Below are positions 18,584 through 26,853 of a stretch of DNA of 64,000 bases, in pieces. A model generated the notes under the pieces. That model had not been told where the DNA came from, made no database searches, and saw only the letters and a program-made list of their open reading frames with translations. Source of the stretch: Halalkalibacter alkaliphilus (GTDB lineage Bacteria; Bacillota; Bacilli; Bacillales; Bacillaceae_D); NCBI RefSeq assembly GCF_023555415.1, contig NZ_JAKRYL010000020.1:20181-84180 (forward strand). Reading direction: 5' to 3'. How positions within the stretch are numbered: the first letter of the stretch is position 1; each line of letters opens with the position of its first letter. A program made the translations under genes and the position numbers.

Positions 18584-19633
18584 ATGAAAAGTTATCTTAA
18601 GATGGGGTTAGTTTTAATGGCGTTCCTAGTAATGTTTGTTGCTGTAGGTTGCAGTGGTTCAAGCGAGGGCACGACAAGTTCAGGGGCTGACTCGGATGCA
18701 AGTTCTGGTTCAAGAGAAGTAGTGAAGATCATTGTCCCTTACGGTGTTGGTGGAACAGCAGATGCGATTGGTAGGAAGTATGCACAGATTGCAGGGGAAT
18801 TATACCCTAACTATAGTTTTGTAGTGGAACAAAAAACCGGTGGCGATGGGTTTGTAGGAGCCGCGTATTTTGAAAGTATTGATGTGAATGCAAAAGAGCT
18901 TCTTTTATTCGGGTATGGCAATGCTTACAGACATGAATTTGGAAATAGATACGGTACTGAACAAGTTCCTTTTGATATGGAAAACTTGAAACCGTTAGCA
19001 GCAGTTGATGATAGAACATGGATTTTATATGGAAATCCTGGTGATACACTGGAAGAAGTGTTTGATAAAGCGAGAGCTGGAGATTTAAGAATGTCAGGTG
19101 GGAATCCTTTATCTGACCCTCACCTAGCACTTGGCTCTCTAGTAGCTGTTGAAGATGGTAGTGTAACGGTAGTTGGTTATGATGGAGGAGCAGCGCAAAA
19201 GTTAGGTCTTATAAATGGTGAAGTTGATGTATTTATTGGAACAACACAAGCGGCAATGGGTGAAGTTGAAGCAGGGGATTTAGTTCCAATGCTCGCATTT
19301 TCTGAAGATTCATTTGACGGTCTAGTAGGACCAGATGGACCTATTAGTGTACCAGGATTGGTTAATGACAGACATCCTGATTTAGGTTCTGACACGGATT
19401 ATTCTGGTTCAATTCTACCGGCTGGAGGGTTCCTTACTGCTCGTACAGGTACAGAACAAGCATGGGAAGATAAAGTCATTGAAATTAGTAAAGCAGTTTG
19501 GGCTACTTCAGAATTCAGAGATTGGAAGGAAGAAATCGGCCTGAATCATTTTGAGATTTATGGTGATGATGCCCAAGCTCATTTGGATGATGCAGTAGAA
19601 AGGGCAATCAATGCTTTTGAGTTGCTTAAGTAG
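18584..19633 (+). CDS. tctC: TTT solute-binding lipoprotein TctC (sulfosugar cluster)
   Basis: A 349-residue divergent TctC/Bug protein. The signal peptide ends VAVGC (lipid-modified Cys near residue 23), followed by a serine-rich linker. The mature part starts REVVKIIVPYGVGGTADAIGRKYAQIAGE. It differs from the two copies at 12-14.5 kb, and the usual GGAGG-W-G loop is replaced by EQKTGGDGFVGAAYF. It is followed by tctB and tctA and then the sulfoquinovosidase gene, so it probably binds an anionic sugar or glycoside. The ligand is inferred. Confidence 0.82.
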   Translation: MKSYLKMGLVLMAFLVMFVAVGCSGSSEGTTSSGADSDASSGSREVVKIIVPYGVGGTADAIGRKYAQIAGELYPNYSFVVEQKTGGDGFVGAAYFESIDVNAKELLLFGYGNAYRHEFGNRYGTEQVPFDMENLKPLAAVDDRTWILYGNPGDTLEEVFDKARAGDLRMSGGNPLSDPHLALGSLVAVEDGSVTVVGYDGGAAQKLGLINGEVDVFIGTTQAAMGEVEAGDLVPMLAFSEDSFDGLVGPDGPISVPGLVNDRHPDLGSDTDYSGSILPAGGFLTARTGTEQAWEDKVIEISKAVWATSEFRDWKEEIGLNHFEIYGDDAQAHLDDAVERAINAFELLK

Positions 19634-19648
19634 TTAATAGTTTTGCAA

Positions 19649-19686
19649 AAAAATAGGGAATTACAAAAACTGTATTCCCTATTTTT
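19649..19686 (+). terminator. Leaky terminator/attenuator between tctC and tctB
   Basis: A 13-bp stem (19649-19661 with 19674-19686) ends in TTTTT. It directly follows the binding-protein gene. Such partial terminators commonly let the binding protein be made in excess of the membrane subunits. Confidence 0.7.
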
Positions 19687-19706
19687 AAAATATGGAGGGG
19701 CTTTAA

Positions 19707-20159
19707 ATGAAAATTCGTACAAATCTATTAAGCGGGATAATTTTTGGCATAATTAGCATTGTTTTTATTTTGCTAGTTCCTTCCCAGGTAGCTGTTCCAA
19801 CTTTTAATAACGGTGGTCCAAGTCCTCGCATTATTCCGTATATCGTTTTATATGGTATGTTAATCTGTTCGGTTGCTCTCATAATTCAAAGCCTTGTTTT
19901 TAAAAAAGAACGTATCGTTGTTTTGGATTTTAAAATTGAAAAAGCCTCGCTGATCGTTCTTGTAATAATGATTTTGTTTGGGATTGTCATGCTTAATTTT
20001 GGCTTTATCATAAGTGTTATCGTTGTTTTACCTATTTTGCTTTTTATACTTCGTGAAAGAAAACCGTTTATATATGGATTTACGATATTTGGAGGAATAG
20101 GAGTCTATTACCTGTTTACTAAGGTTTTTAATATTACACTCCCTGTATTTGGAGGTTAA
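19707..20159 (+). CDS. tctB: TTT transporter small membrane subunit TctB (sulfosugar cluster)
   Basis: A 150-residue hydrophobic protein with four membrane segments and the TctB-like early motif FNNGGPSPRIIPY. It has an ATG start with GGAGG upstream and lies three bases before tctA, so the two subunits are translated together. It is the small subunit of the second TTT system. Confidence 0.82.
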   Translation: MKIRTNLLSGIIFGIISIVFILLVPSQVAVPTFNNGGPSPRIIPYIVLYGMLICSVALIIQSLVFKKERIVVLDFKIEKASLIVLVIMILFGIVMLNFGFIISVIVVLPILLFILRERKPFIYGFTIFGGIGVYYLFTKVFNITLPVFGG

Positions 20160-20162
20160 ATC

Positions 20163-21680
20163 ATGGAAGTAGTTTTAAGTGGTCTACAAGAAGTTTTAAC
20201 ATTACACAATATTTTAATTATATTAGCATCGCTAGCTTTAGGAATGATCGTGGGTTGTATACCCGGTCTTACAGTAACGCTTGGAATAATACTGTTATTG
20301 CCTTTAACCTATTCATTTACTTCAGCATCAACGGCAATCATAGCCTTACTTGCTGTATATGTAGGTGGTATGTATGGTGGTTCTATTAGTGCCATTCTCT
20401 TGAACACACCTGGAACAAATGCCGCAATTGCTACTACCTTTGATGGATATCCGTTAGCGAAAAAAGGAAAGGTTAAAAAGGCCTTAGATGTTTCTTTGTT
20501 TGCTTCCGTAGTGGGTGGTTTATTAGCAGGTCTGCTCTTACTGTTTGGGTCAGGATTAATTGCTAGTTTGGTTTCTGGCTTTACATCTACAGAGTATTTT
20601 GCGCTTTCTATTTTAGGTCTTTCATTAATTGCAGGGGTAAGTGGAGACAATATTTTTAAAGGAATCTTGGGTGGTTTGATAGGATTATTTATTTCGATCA
20701 TCGGACTTGATGTTGTAACAGGGGTATCAAGGTTTTCGTTTGATACCATGCTTTTATATCAAGGGATCACTATCATGCCTGCAATGATCGCCTTTATAGC
20801 GCTAATACAGGTTATGATTAAATCGGCAGAATACATTAATGCAAAGGGCAACAACGGTAATATTTCAAAAATTGATAACGAAGGTTTAACGGGGAAAGAA
20901 AGAAGATCGATTATGCCAGCCATTTTAAGATCGACTGGAATTTCATCCATAATTGGAGTTATGCCAGGTGTTGGTGGTGGTGTTTCTCAGTTTATTTCTT
21001 ATAACGAAGCGAAACGAACATCAAAACATCCGGAGGAATTTGGAAAAGGTAGCTTAGAAGGAGTTGCGGCTGCGGAATCTAGTAATAATACCGTTGTGGG
21101 TACATCGATGATGCCATTGCTTACATTAGGAATTCCTGGTGATGGTGTAACGGCTATCTTACTGGGGGCATTTATTTTACACGGAATTGTTCCTGGTCCT
21201 ACAATGTTCACGAACCAAGGAACCGTAGCCTATGCCATTATATTTGGGCTTATCATTGCAAACATCTTACTGTTTTTTGTCGCTTTAATTTTTACAAGAC
21301 AAGTGGCCAAAATTGTGCAAGTACGCTATAGCTATTTAGGACCACTGATTATTACGTTTTGTTTTGCAGGTGCTTTTGCTGCAAATGGTTCTCGCAACGA
21401 AGTAATTTTAATGATGGGTTTACTAGCAATTACTTATGTATTAGTTAAACTTGGCATTTCTGTTATCCCTATAATGTTGGGGATGATCTTAGCGCCGATC
21501 ATGGAACAGAACTTTGTTAACAGTATGACGATCTATAGTGGCGATCTATTGATTTTCTTCAAACGCCCTATAAGTCTTGCAATCTTAATTTTGACCGTTA
21601 TTCTTGTATGGTCATTTATAAGGGTTAACAAAAAGGTTGCTAAAATTAGTGCTGAACAAGAAAAGAATGTTCAATCATGA
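20163..21680 (+). CDS. tctA: TTT transporter large membrane subunit TctA (sulfosugar cluster)
   Basis: A 505-residue TctA homologue with the full set of family motifs: GCIPGLTVTLGIILLLPLTY near residue 32, YGGSISAILLNTPGTNAAIAT near 75, VMPGVGGGVSQF near 260 and PLLTLGIPGDGVTAILLGA near 318. It is related to the tctA at 9.5 kb but clearly separate. The gene is followed after 54 bases by the sulfoquinovosidase gene, which makes it the best candidate for import of sulfoquinovose or sulfoquinovosyl glycerol. Confidence 0.88.
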   Translation: MEVVLSGLQEVLTLHNILIILASLALGMIVGCIPGLTVTLGIILLLPLTYSFTSASTAIIALLAVYVGGMYGGSISAILLNTPGTNAAIATTFDGYPLAKKGKVKKALDVSLFASVVGGLLAGLLLLFGSGLIASLVSGFTSTEYFALSILGLSLIAGVSGDNIFKGILGGLIGLFISIIGLDVVTGVSRFSFDTMLLYQGITIMPAMIAFIALIQVMIKSAEYINAKGNNGNISKIDNEGLTGKERRSIMPAILRSTGISSIIGVMPGVGGGVSQFISYNEAKRTSKHPEEFGKGSLEGVAAAESSNNTVVGTSMMPLLTLGIPGDGVTAILLGAFILHGIVPGPTMFTNQGTVAYAIIFGLIIANILLFFVALIFTRQVAKIVQVRYSYLGPLIITFCFAGAFAANGSRNEVILMMGLLAITYVLVKLGISVIPIMLGMILAPIMEQNFVNSMTIYSGDLLIFFKRPISLAILILTVILVWSFIRVNKKVAKISAEQEKNVQS

Positions 21681-21734
21681 TGAGTAGTGGATTAGATTAA
21701 AAGAATGAAAACGATTTCTATGGCGAGGTGTATT

Positions 21735-23717
21735 ATGGAATTTATAAAAAAAGATAACAGTTTCACAATTTCTAGCAATGGTGTAGCGATTATTGACCAT
21801 CAGGAAAGTTGCCCATTTATTTATGCCGGTATCGGAAAAGAATCCGTGAAACAGCATTTAGGTGATTTTGATATCGAAGATAAAATTATTGAAAAAGTTG
21901 CTTTAAAAAACGTTGAATTTAACGGGGACCTTGTAACTTTCAGTAACTGCGATTATAAAGTTACGTTACAAATGAAGGTCGAAGGAAATCGCATTTCCCT
22001 TGATAATATAGAAGCTGATGAGAGAATTAACCGAATGTTTTTTATGTTGAAATCGAATAAAGAAGAACGATTCTTTGGATGTGGGGAGCAATTTTCCTAC
22101 TTAAATCTGAAAGGTCGTAACTTCCCAATTTGGACATCTGAACCTGGAGTTGGTCGTGATCGTACATCATTAATCACTTTCCAGGCCGATCAAATGGGCA
22201 TTGGTGGCGGTGACTACTATAATACGAATTTTCCGCAACCTACTTTTATATCAGATCAGAAATATATTTTTCACATGGATACTTCATACTATAGTGATTT
22301 TGACTTTTCTGAGGATGAAGCTGTACAAGTTTCTGTTTGGGGAAAACCACATAGCATATTTATCGAATCGGGCACTTCTTTTCTAAATATCATGGATATC
22401 GTTACTGAGCACTTTGGTACTCAACCGATGTTACCTGATTGGTTACTAGACGGTGTCACAATTGGTATGCAAGGTGGTACCGATACAGTCTATGAAAAAG
22501 TGAAACAAGCAAAAGAGTATGGTATTAATGTTAACGCTGTATGGTGTCAGGATTGGGTTGGAAAGAAGATAACTTCGTTTGGAAAGCGTTTGTTCTGGAA
22601 GTGGGAGAAGAGCGACGAAACTTACCCTGAATTAGAAAAGCTTATAAAGGATTTAAGAAAGGATAATATCCACTTCCTTGCCTATATAAATCCGTACTTA
22701 TTAGAAGGAACTGATATGTTTAATTATGCTCTAGAGCATGAATACTTTATCAAAAATTCAGAGGGAGAAGCTTATATTGCTGATTTCGGAGAGTTCTTCT
22801 GTGGGACAATCGATTTCACAAACCCTGATGCGATGGAATGGTACAAGAAGATTATCAGAACGAACATGATTGATTTAGGTATCAGTGGCTGGATGGCAGA
22901 CTTTGGTGAGTATATCCCAGTAGACGCAGTGTTTTACAATGGAAAAACTGGCTCAGAAATGCACAATCAGTATCCTGCTCTTTGGGCTAAATGCAATTAT
23001 GAAGCAGTTGAAGAAAGTGGAAAGCTTGGTGAAGTTGTATACTTTATGCGTTCTGGCGGCGTTGGGAATGCCAAGCATTGTACGTTGATGTGGGCTGGTG
23101 ACCAAAGCGTGGACTTCACCATCCATGACGGTTTGGCGTCAACAATCCCTGCTGCTATATCGTTAGGTTTGTTAGGAAACGGGCTGACACATGTAGATAT
23201 AGGTGGATATACTTCTTTATTTGGCAACGTACGTACAGAGGAACTAATGCTAAGGTATCTTGAGTATTCAGTGTTTACACCGTATATGAGAACTCATGAG
23301 GGCAATAGACCGGACGAGAACTTTCAATACGATCAAAGTGAAGAGTGCTTAAAGCAATTTGCGGCTTTTTCGAAATTGAGAAAAGAATTACTTCCATATA
23401 TAAGGCATGTAGTTGAAGAAAATGCAACGAAAGGTATCGGAGCTATGCGTCCGTTGTTCATGCATTATGATGAGGAAGCTTGCTTGGATATAGCTTATCA
23501 ATACTTATTTGGAAGAGACTTACTTGTTGCACCAGTTTATAAAGACAATGTTACTGAATGGGAAGTATATTTACCAGAAGATGAGTGGGTTCACCTATTT
23601 AGCAAACAAACTTATCGTGGTGGAACAGTAAATGTTCCAGCTGAACTCGGAAATATTCCTGTTTTTTATAGAAAAAATTCATCCTTTAGTTCACTGTTTG
23701 ACTCAATAGTGAAATGA
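21735..23717 (+). CDS. yihQ: Sulfoquinovosidase, GH31 family (YihQ-like)
   Basis: A 660-residue cytosolic glycoside hydrolase that aligns end to end with E. coli YihQ as I recall it. The catalytic nucleophile is Asp389 in GWMADFGEY and the acid/base is Asp456 in MWAGDQ. The sulfonate-recognition set of sulfoquinovosidases is complete: Gln246, Gln272, Arg285, Trp288 and Tyr492, each exactly 16 below the E. coli number. His521 in RTHEGNRP is also present. It releases sulfoquinovose from sulfoquinovosyl glycerol or sulfolipid. The start at 21735 is chosen for GAGGTG just upstream; an ATG at 21705 is less likely. It lies directly after a TTT transporter. Confidence 0.93.
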   Translation: MEFIKKDNSFTISSNGVAIIDHQESCPFIYAGIGKESVKQHLGDFDIEDKIIEKVALKNVEFNGDLVTFSNCDYKVTLQMKVEGNRISLDNIEADERINRMFFMLKSNKEERFFGCGEQFSYLNLKGRNFPIWTSEPGVGRDRTSLITFQADQMGIGGGDYYNTNFPQPTFISDQKYIFHMDTSYYSDFDFSEDEAVQVSVWGKPHSIFIESGTSFLNIMDIVTEHFGTQPMLPDWLLDGVTIGMQGGTDTVYEKVKQAKEYGINVNAVWCQDWVGKKITSFGKRLFWKWEKSDETYPELEKLIKDLRKDNIHFLAYINPYLLEGTDMFNYALEHEYFIKNSEGEAYIADFGEFFCGTIDFTNPDAMEWYKKIIRTNMIDLGISGWMADFGEYIPVDAVFYNGKTGSEMHNQYPALWAKCNYEAVEESGKLGEVVYFMRSGGVGNAKHCTLMWAGDQSVDFTIHDGLASTIPAAISLGLLGNGLTHVDIGGYTSLFGNVRTEELMLRYLEYSVFTPYMRTHEGNRPDENFQYDQSEECLKQFAAFSKLRKELLPYIRHVVEENATKGIGAMRPLFMHYDEEACLDIAYQYLFGRDLLVAPVYKDNVTEWEVYLPEDEWVHLFSKQTYRGGTVNVPAELGNIPVFYRKNSSFSSLFDSIVK

Positions 23718-23741
23718 ATTAATAAAAATTAGTACAACTTT

Positions 23742-23919
23742 GAAATTGAAATCATTGCTGCTGCATTAAGAAATGGAAAGCAAATCAAAGATGATGCAGC
23801 AGCAGGCTGATATTGTTACATGTGGTCTTGAGGTCTATAAGGAAGCTATGGAACGCCCATTTACTACACACGGTTTGTCTGTATTTGGAAACGCTTGGGA
23901 CGAAACAGCAAAGGAGTAG
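23742..23919 (+). pseudogene. Relic of a transaldolase/FSA-family gene (3' end)
   Basis: Translation gives EIEIIAAALRNGKQIKDDAA, then a frameshift at about 23808 (two bases missing) and ADIVTCGLEVYKEAMERPFT followed by THGLSVFGNAWDETAKE and a stop. This is the C-terminal end of a small transaldolase or fructose-6-phosphate aldolase-like enzyme (typical motif IIAAS-R, AGADIVT, HPFTDYGL). The N-terminal two thirds are gone. It lies between the sulfoquinovosidase and isomerase genes, where a sulfofructose transaldolase would be expected in transaldolase-type sulfoglycolysis. Confidence 0.75.
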
Positions 23920-23923
23920 AATT

Positions 23924-25264
23924 ATGAAAAAATTTAAAGCTTTATATTTACCGATTGGTGTACCTACATTTCACCAAGAAAGTATAAATCAACAATTTGA
24001 ATTATCAGTACAACTATTGAATGAAATATCTGAGGATATCGAGTGCCCAGCGTACCCGTTGTTAACCATTCCAGATTTGGTAGAATTCATAGATGATAAG
24101 CAATGTGATTTAATCATTCTTCAGAACAATGCATTTGCTAACTCTGAATATACAGCTGAAATTTTAAGAAGAATTGATGCTGATGTTTTACTTTGGACAT
24201 TACAAGAGCCTGTAATTGATGGTGGTCGTTTGAGACTAAACTCTCTGACAGGGGCCTTTTCGGCTGGAAACTTGATGCATCATTTAGGAAAAGAGCGTTT
24301 CGAATATATTTGGGGTTCTCCATCGGATGAAGAGGTACATAAAAAGATCAAAGCAGTAGTAGCAGCGGCAAGTCTTAAAAAAGAATTGAGATCAACGACA
24401 TTAGCTTCAATTGGTCATACACCTCAAGGGTTTGGTTTTGGAAGAGGCATGGATGCGGAAATTTCTCGTTACTTTGGTATGAAGCATGTTGCTATAGAAG
24501 TTAGAGAGTTGTTGCAACGCGCAAAAAATTTAACTCTTGAAGAATGTGTAGACCAATCGAATGAAGCTGAAGACAAGATGGTCAACCTAGATCATACACC
24601 TCAGCAGAATAGAGATGATTTCATTCGCTTGTATAAAGCCTACTCTGACTTTGTAAAAGAGAACAATATTTCAGCTATTTCTTCAAGATGTTGGCCAGAT
24701 CTTTTTGTAGATTACGGAACTCCCGTTTGTTCGGTACTTGGACTATTAAATGATAATTTAGTTGCGGCTTCTTGTGAAGCGGATGCCTACGGTGCGATTT
24801 CAATGTTAATTGGCATTAAGTTGTCAAATGAAAGTGTTTTCTTCGGAGATCCCGTTTCTTTAGATAAAACTGAAAATACGGTTACTTTTTGGCATTGTGG
24901 AACCTCTGCTTGTAGCCTAGCTCATCCAAGTAAAGGTGCCCAAGTTGGCGTTCATCCGAATAGAAAAATTGGCCCTACTATGGAATTTGGCTTGAAACCT
25001 GCTAAAGAAGCTACTGTTTTTAGAGTTGGAAGAAAACCAGACGGTTCTATTCGTTTCTTTATTGCAAATGGAGAGATACTAGATAAAGAACAGCAATTTT
25101 TAGGGACATCTCTAGTATTAAAAACGGAAACCCCTTCTATGGATCTAGTAAATCAAAGTGTAAGAGATGGTTGGGAACCACACTTTACCGTCGTGTATAA
25201 AGACATTAAAGAAGAACTACTCGTTTTAGGGAATTTCTTAAATGCTGAAATATGCGAATATTAA
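23924..25264 (+). CDS. L-fucose/L-arabinose isomerase-family protein, putative sulfoquinovose isomerase
   Basis: A 446-residue protein of the FucI/AraA-like aldose-ketose isomerase family. Family C-terminal features are clear: CEADAYGAISMLIG near residue 285, FFGDPVS, NTVTFWHCGTSACSLAH near 325 and KPAKEATVFRVGR. Upstream in-frame codons belong to the transaldolase relic, so ATG 23924 with AAAGGAG seven bases before it is the real start. Given the sulfoquinovosidase just upstream, the likely reaction is sulfoquinovose to sulfofructose. The family is seen; the substrate is inferred from context. Confidence 0.75.
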   Translation: MKKFKALYLPIGVPTFHQESINQQFELSVQLLNEISEDIECPAYPLLTIPDLVEFIDDKQCDLIILQNNAFANSEYTAEILRRIDADVLLWTLQEPVIDGGRLRLNSLTGAFSAGNLMHHLGKERFEYIWGSPSDEEVHKKIKAVVAAASLKKELRSTTLASIGHTPQGFGFGRGMDAEISRYFGMKHVAIEVRELLQRAKNLTLEECVDQSNEAEDKMVNLDHTPQQNRDDFIRLYKAYSDFVKENNISAISSRCWPDLFVDYGTPVCSVLGLLNDNLVAASCEADAYGAISMLIGIKLSNESVFFGDPVSLDKTENTVTFWHCGTSACSLAHPSKGAQVGVHPNRKIGPTMEFGLKPAKEATVFRVGRKPDGSIRFFIANGEILDKEQQFLGTSLVLKTETPSMDLVNQSVRDGWEPHFTVVYKDIKEELLVLGNFLNAEICEY

Positions 25265-25276
25265 GGAGGGAATAAA

Positions 25277-26398
25277 GTGAGTATTTTAAAAGAGACGGAT
25301 CGGAACGCTCTGGGAAGAGAAGAGGATTTCGTAAACAAAATAGAAGCGGTTAGAAGTATTCTAAAAGAAAAGGGCTTTGACGGGGTAGAAATTAAATCTC
25401 AAGCTAATTTTAGTTACCTCACTCGAGGAAGAGGGTTTATCGGACTTGCGTCAACCGCTGCATGTGGTAGTCTCTTTATTACACTTGATCGTATCTACTT
25501 AGTTAGTGAAAATATTGAGATCATGCGTTTATATAAGGAACAGTTAGATTCGAATCCTTCTGTAGAACCTATTGGATTTCCGTGGGATGAGCCTAAAAAG
25601 AGAGAGTTGGTTATAAAGGAAATTACGGAAGGATTAACACTTGCAACAGAAGAAGAGTTAGAACCGGAAATCTTTAAATTGCGCTCAATTATGACACCGT
25701 ATGACCGTGAGGAGTATAGTAAGCTTTGTTATGAAACGGCTGTGCTACTTGAGGAAACTTGTATGAACATTCAGAAGGGTGTTAGTGAATATGAACTAGC
25801 AGGAGAAATTTCTAACAAGCTTTGGAGTCATAATATTGAACCTATAACGATTCTAATTGCCTTTGATGAAAGAGCTTATAACTACAGACACCCGGTTATG
25901 GCGGGTGAACGACTGGAAAATTATGCGCTTGTGGGCATTTGTGGCAGAAGAAATGGATTAATTGTGTCTATTTCTAGGGACGTTCTTCTTAATAATGATC
26001 CTGAAATGATACATAAGCACGAAAAATGTGCGATGGTCAATGCGGCCTTTTTAAGTGGTCTTAAAGTTGGAAGTACGCTTGAAAAGGTATTCGAAAGAGG
26101 GGTAATGGAATACGAAAAACAAGGGTATCCTCTTGAGTACAAGGAACATCATCAGGGTGGATTGACTGGTTTTATCCCTAGAGAACTAAGAGCAAATTAT
26201 GGTTGTACACATGTGGTAAGGCAGAATGAGGTTTATGCTTTTAATCCTACAATTCAAGGATCTAAATGTGAAGATACCGTGTTAGTTACAGAAGAAGGAA
26301 TTATTAATATGACCTATACCGGTAATTATGCCTATGTTACATGTGACATTGATGGTGAAAAGTTTGTAATGTCAACGGTGTATGTAATAAACAATTAA
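25277..26398 (+). CDS. M24 (pita-bread fold) protein lacking metal ligands, creatinase-like
   Basis: A 373-residue protein with an N-terminal creatinase-like domain (about 1-140) and a C-terminal M24 fold (about 145-365). In metallopeptidases of this fold five ligands (D, D, H, E, E) bind two metals. Here the first two aspartates fall in VGICGRRNGLIVSISRD without matching acids, and the ligand glutamate of the usual TIEPG loop is Asn in AFNPTIQG. HHQGGLTG (291-298) and the last ED are kept. It is therefore more like metal-free creatinase than a peptidase. Start GTG after AAGGAGG; last gene before a strong terminator. Function unknown. Confidence 0.65.
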   Translation: MSILKETDRNALGREEDFVNKIEAVRSILKEKGFDGVEIKSQANFSYLTRGRGFIGLASTAACGSLFITLDRIYLVSENIEIMRLYKEQLDSNPSVEPIGFPWDEPKKRELVIKEITEGLTLATEEELEPEIFKLRSIMTPYDREEYSKLCYETAVLLEETCMNIQKGVSEYELAGEISNKLWSHNIEPITILIAFDERAYNYRHPVMAGERLENYALVGICGRRNGLIVSISRDVLLNNDPEMIHKHEKCAMVNAAFLSGLKVGSTLEKVFERGVMEYEKQGYPLEYKEHHQGGLTGFIPRELRANYGCTHVVRQNEVYAFNPTIQGSKCEDTVLVTEEGIINMTYTGNYAYVTCDIDGEKFVMSTVYVINN

Positions 26399-26458
26399 AA
26401 GTTGGAGATTTTCTCCGTAAGCTCGAAATAAAAAAATAAACATACCGGCCCGCATGAC

Positions 26459-26510
26459 AAGTAACCGTATATCATGATTTTTTTAATCAGATATACGGTT
26501 ACTTCTATTT
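26459..26510 (+). terminator. Terminator ending the sulfoquinovosidase operon
   Basis: A perfect 15-bp stem (26459-26473 with 26490-26504), extended inside by TGAT/ATCA. It separates the ROK-TTT-hydrolase-isomerase unit from the kinase-aldolase unit. Confidence 0.75.
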
Positions 26511-26587
26511 AACAGTCTGGTTCAGTTGAAGTTATGTCATTTAACATACGAATTTAACTATTATTAAAAAACTTCCATAAAAATATG

Positions 26588-26615
26588 TTGAAAACGCCTT
26601 CACTTGATGTATAAT
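26588..26615 (+). promoter_or_regulatory. Promoter of the kinase-gntR-aldolase operon
   Basis: TTGAAA (26588-26593), a 16-base spacer and TATAAT (26610-26615). The predicted start coincides with the palindromic operator at 26624. Confidence 0.7.
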
Positions 26616-26623
26616 AAATTTAT

Positions 26624-26635
26624 AGGTAATTACCT
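26624..26635. promoter_or_regulatory. Candidate GntR operator
   Basis: AGGTAATTACCT, a perfect 12-base palindrome centred about 14 bases after the -10 hexamer. The operon it controls encodes a GntR/UTRA regulator, so autoregulation is likely. No second copy was seen nearby. About 210 bases of untranslated leader follow. Confidence 0.55.
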
Positions 26636-26853
26636 TTATTGAAACGTCATTATCTATAAGTGAGTGGTTTTATTTTTGGTGGGAAATTAAAGTACAAGAG
26701 TCAGGGACCGAATATTTCGTCTCTGTTGATTCTCTGTAAGAAACTGAGTTTAAAAGAATAAATGTATTTTGGAGAAGGGAAGTACAGGTTGGTTATTGTT
26801 GAAGAGATAGAATCATTATTCTTCGAAGAGGAACTAATCGAGGAGGTAGGGAT

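Noticed and set aside
23813..23923. Longer N-terminus for the isomerase-like protein
   Set aside because: These 37 codons are an out-of-frame reading of the transaldolase relic; the ATG at 23924 has its own Shine-Dalgarno and gives the family N-terminus.
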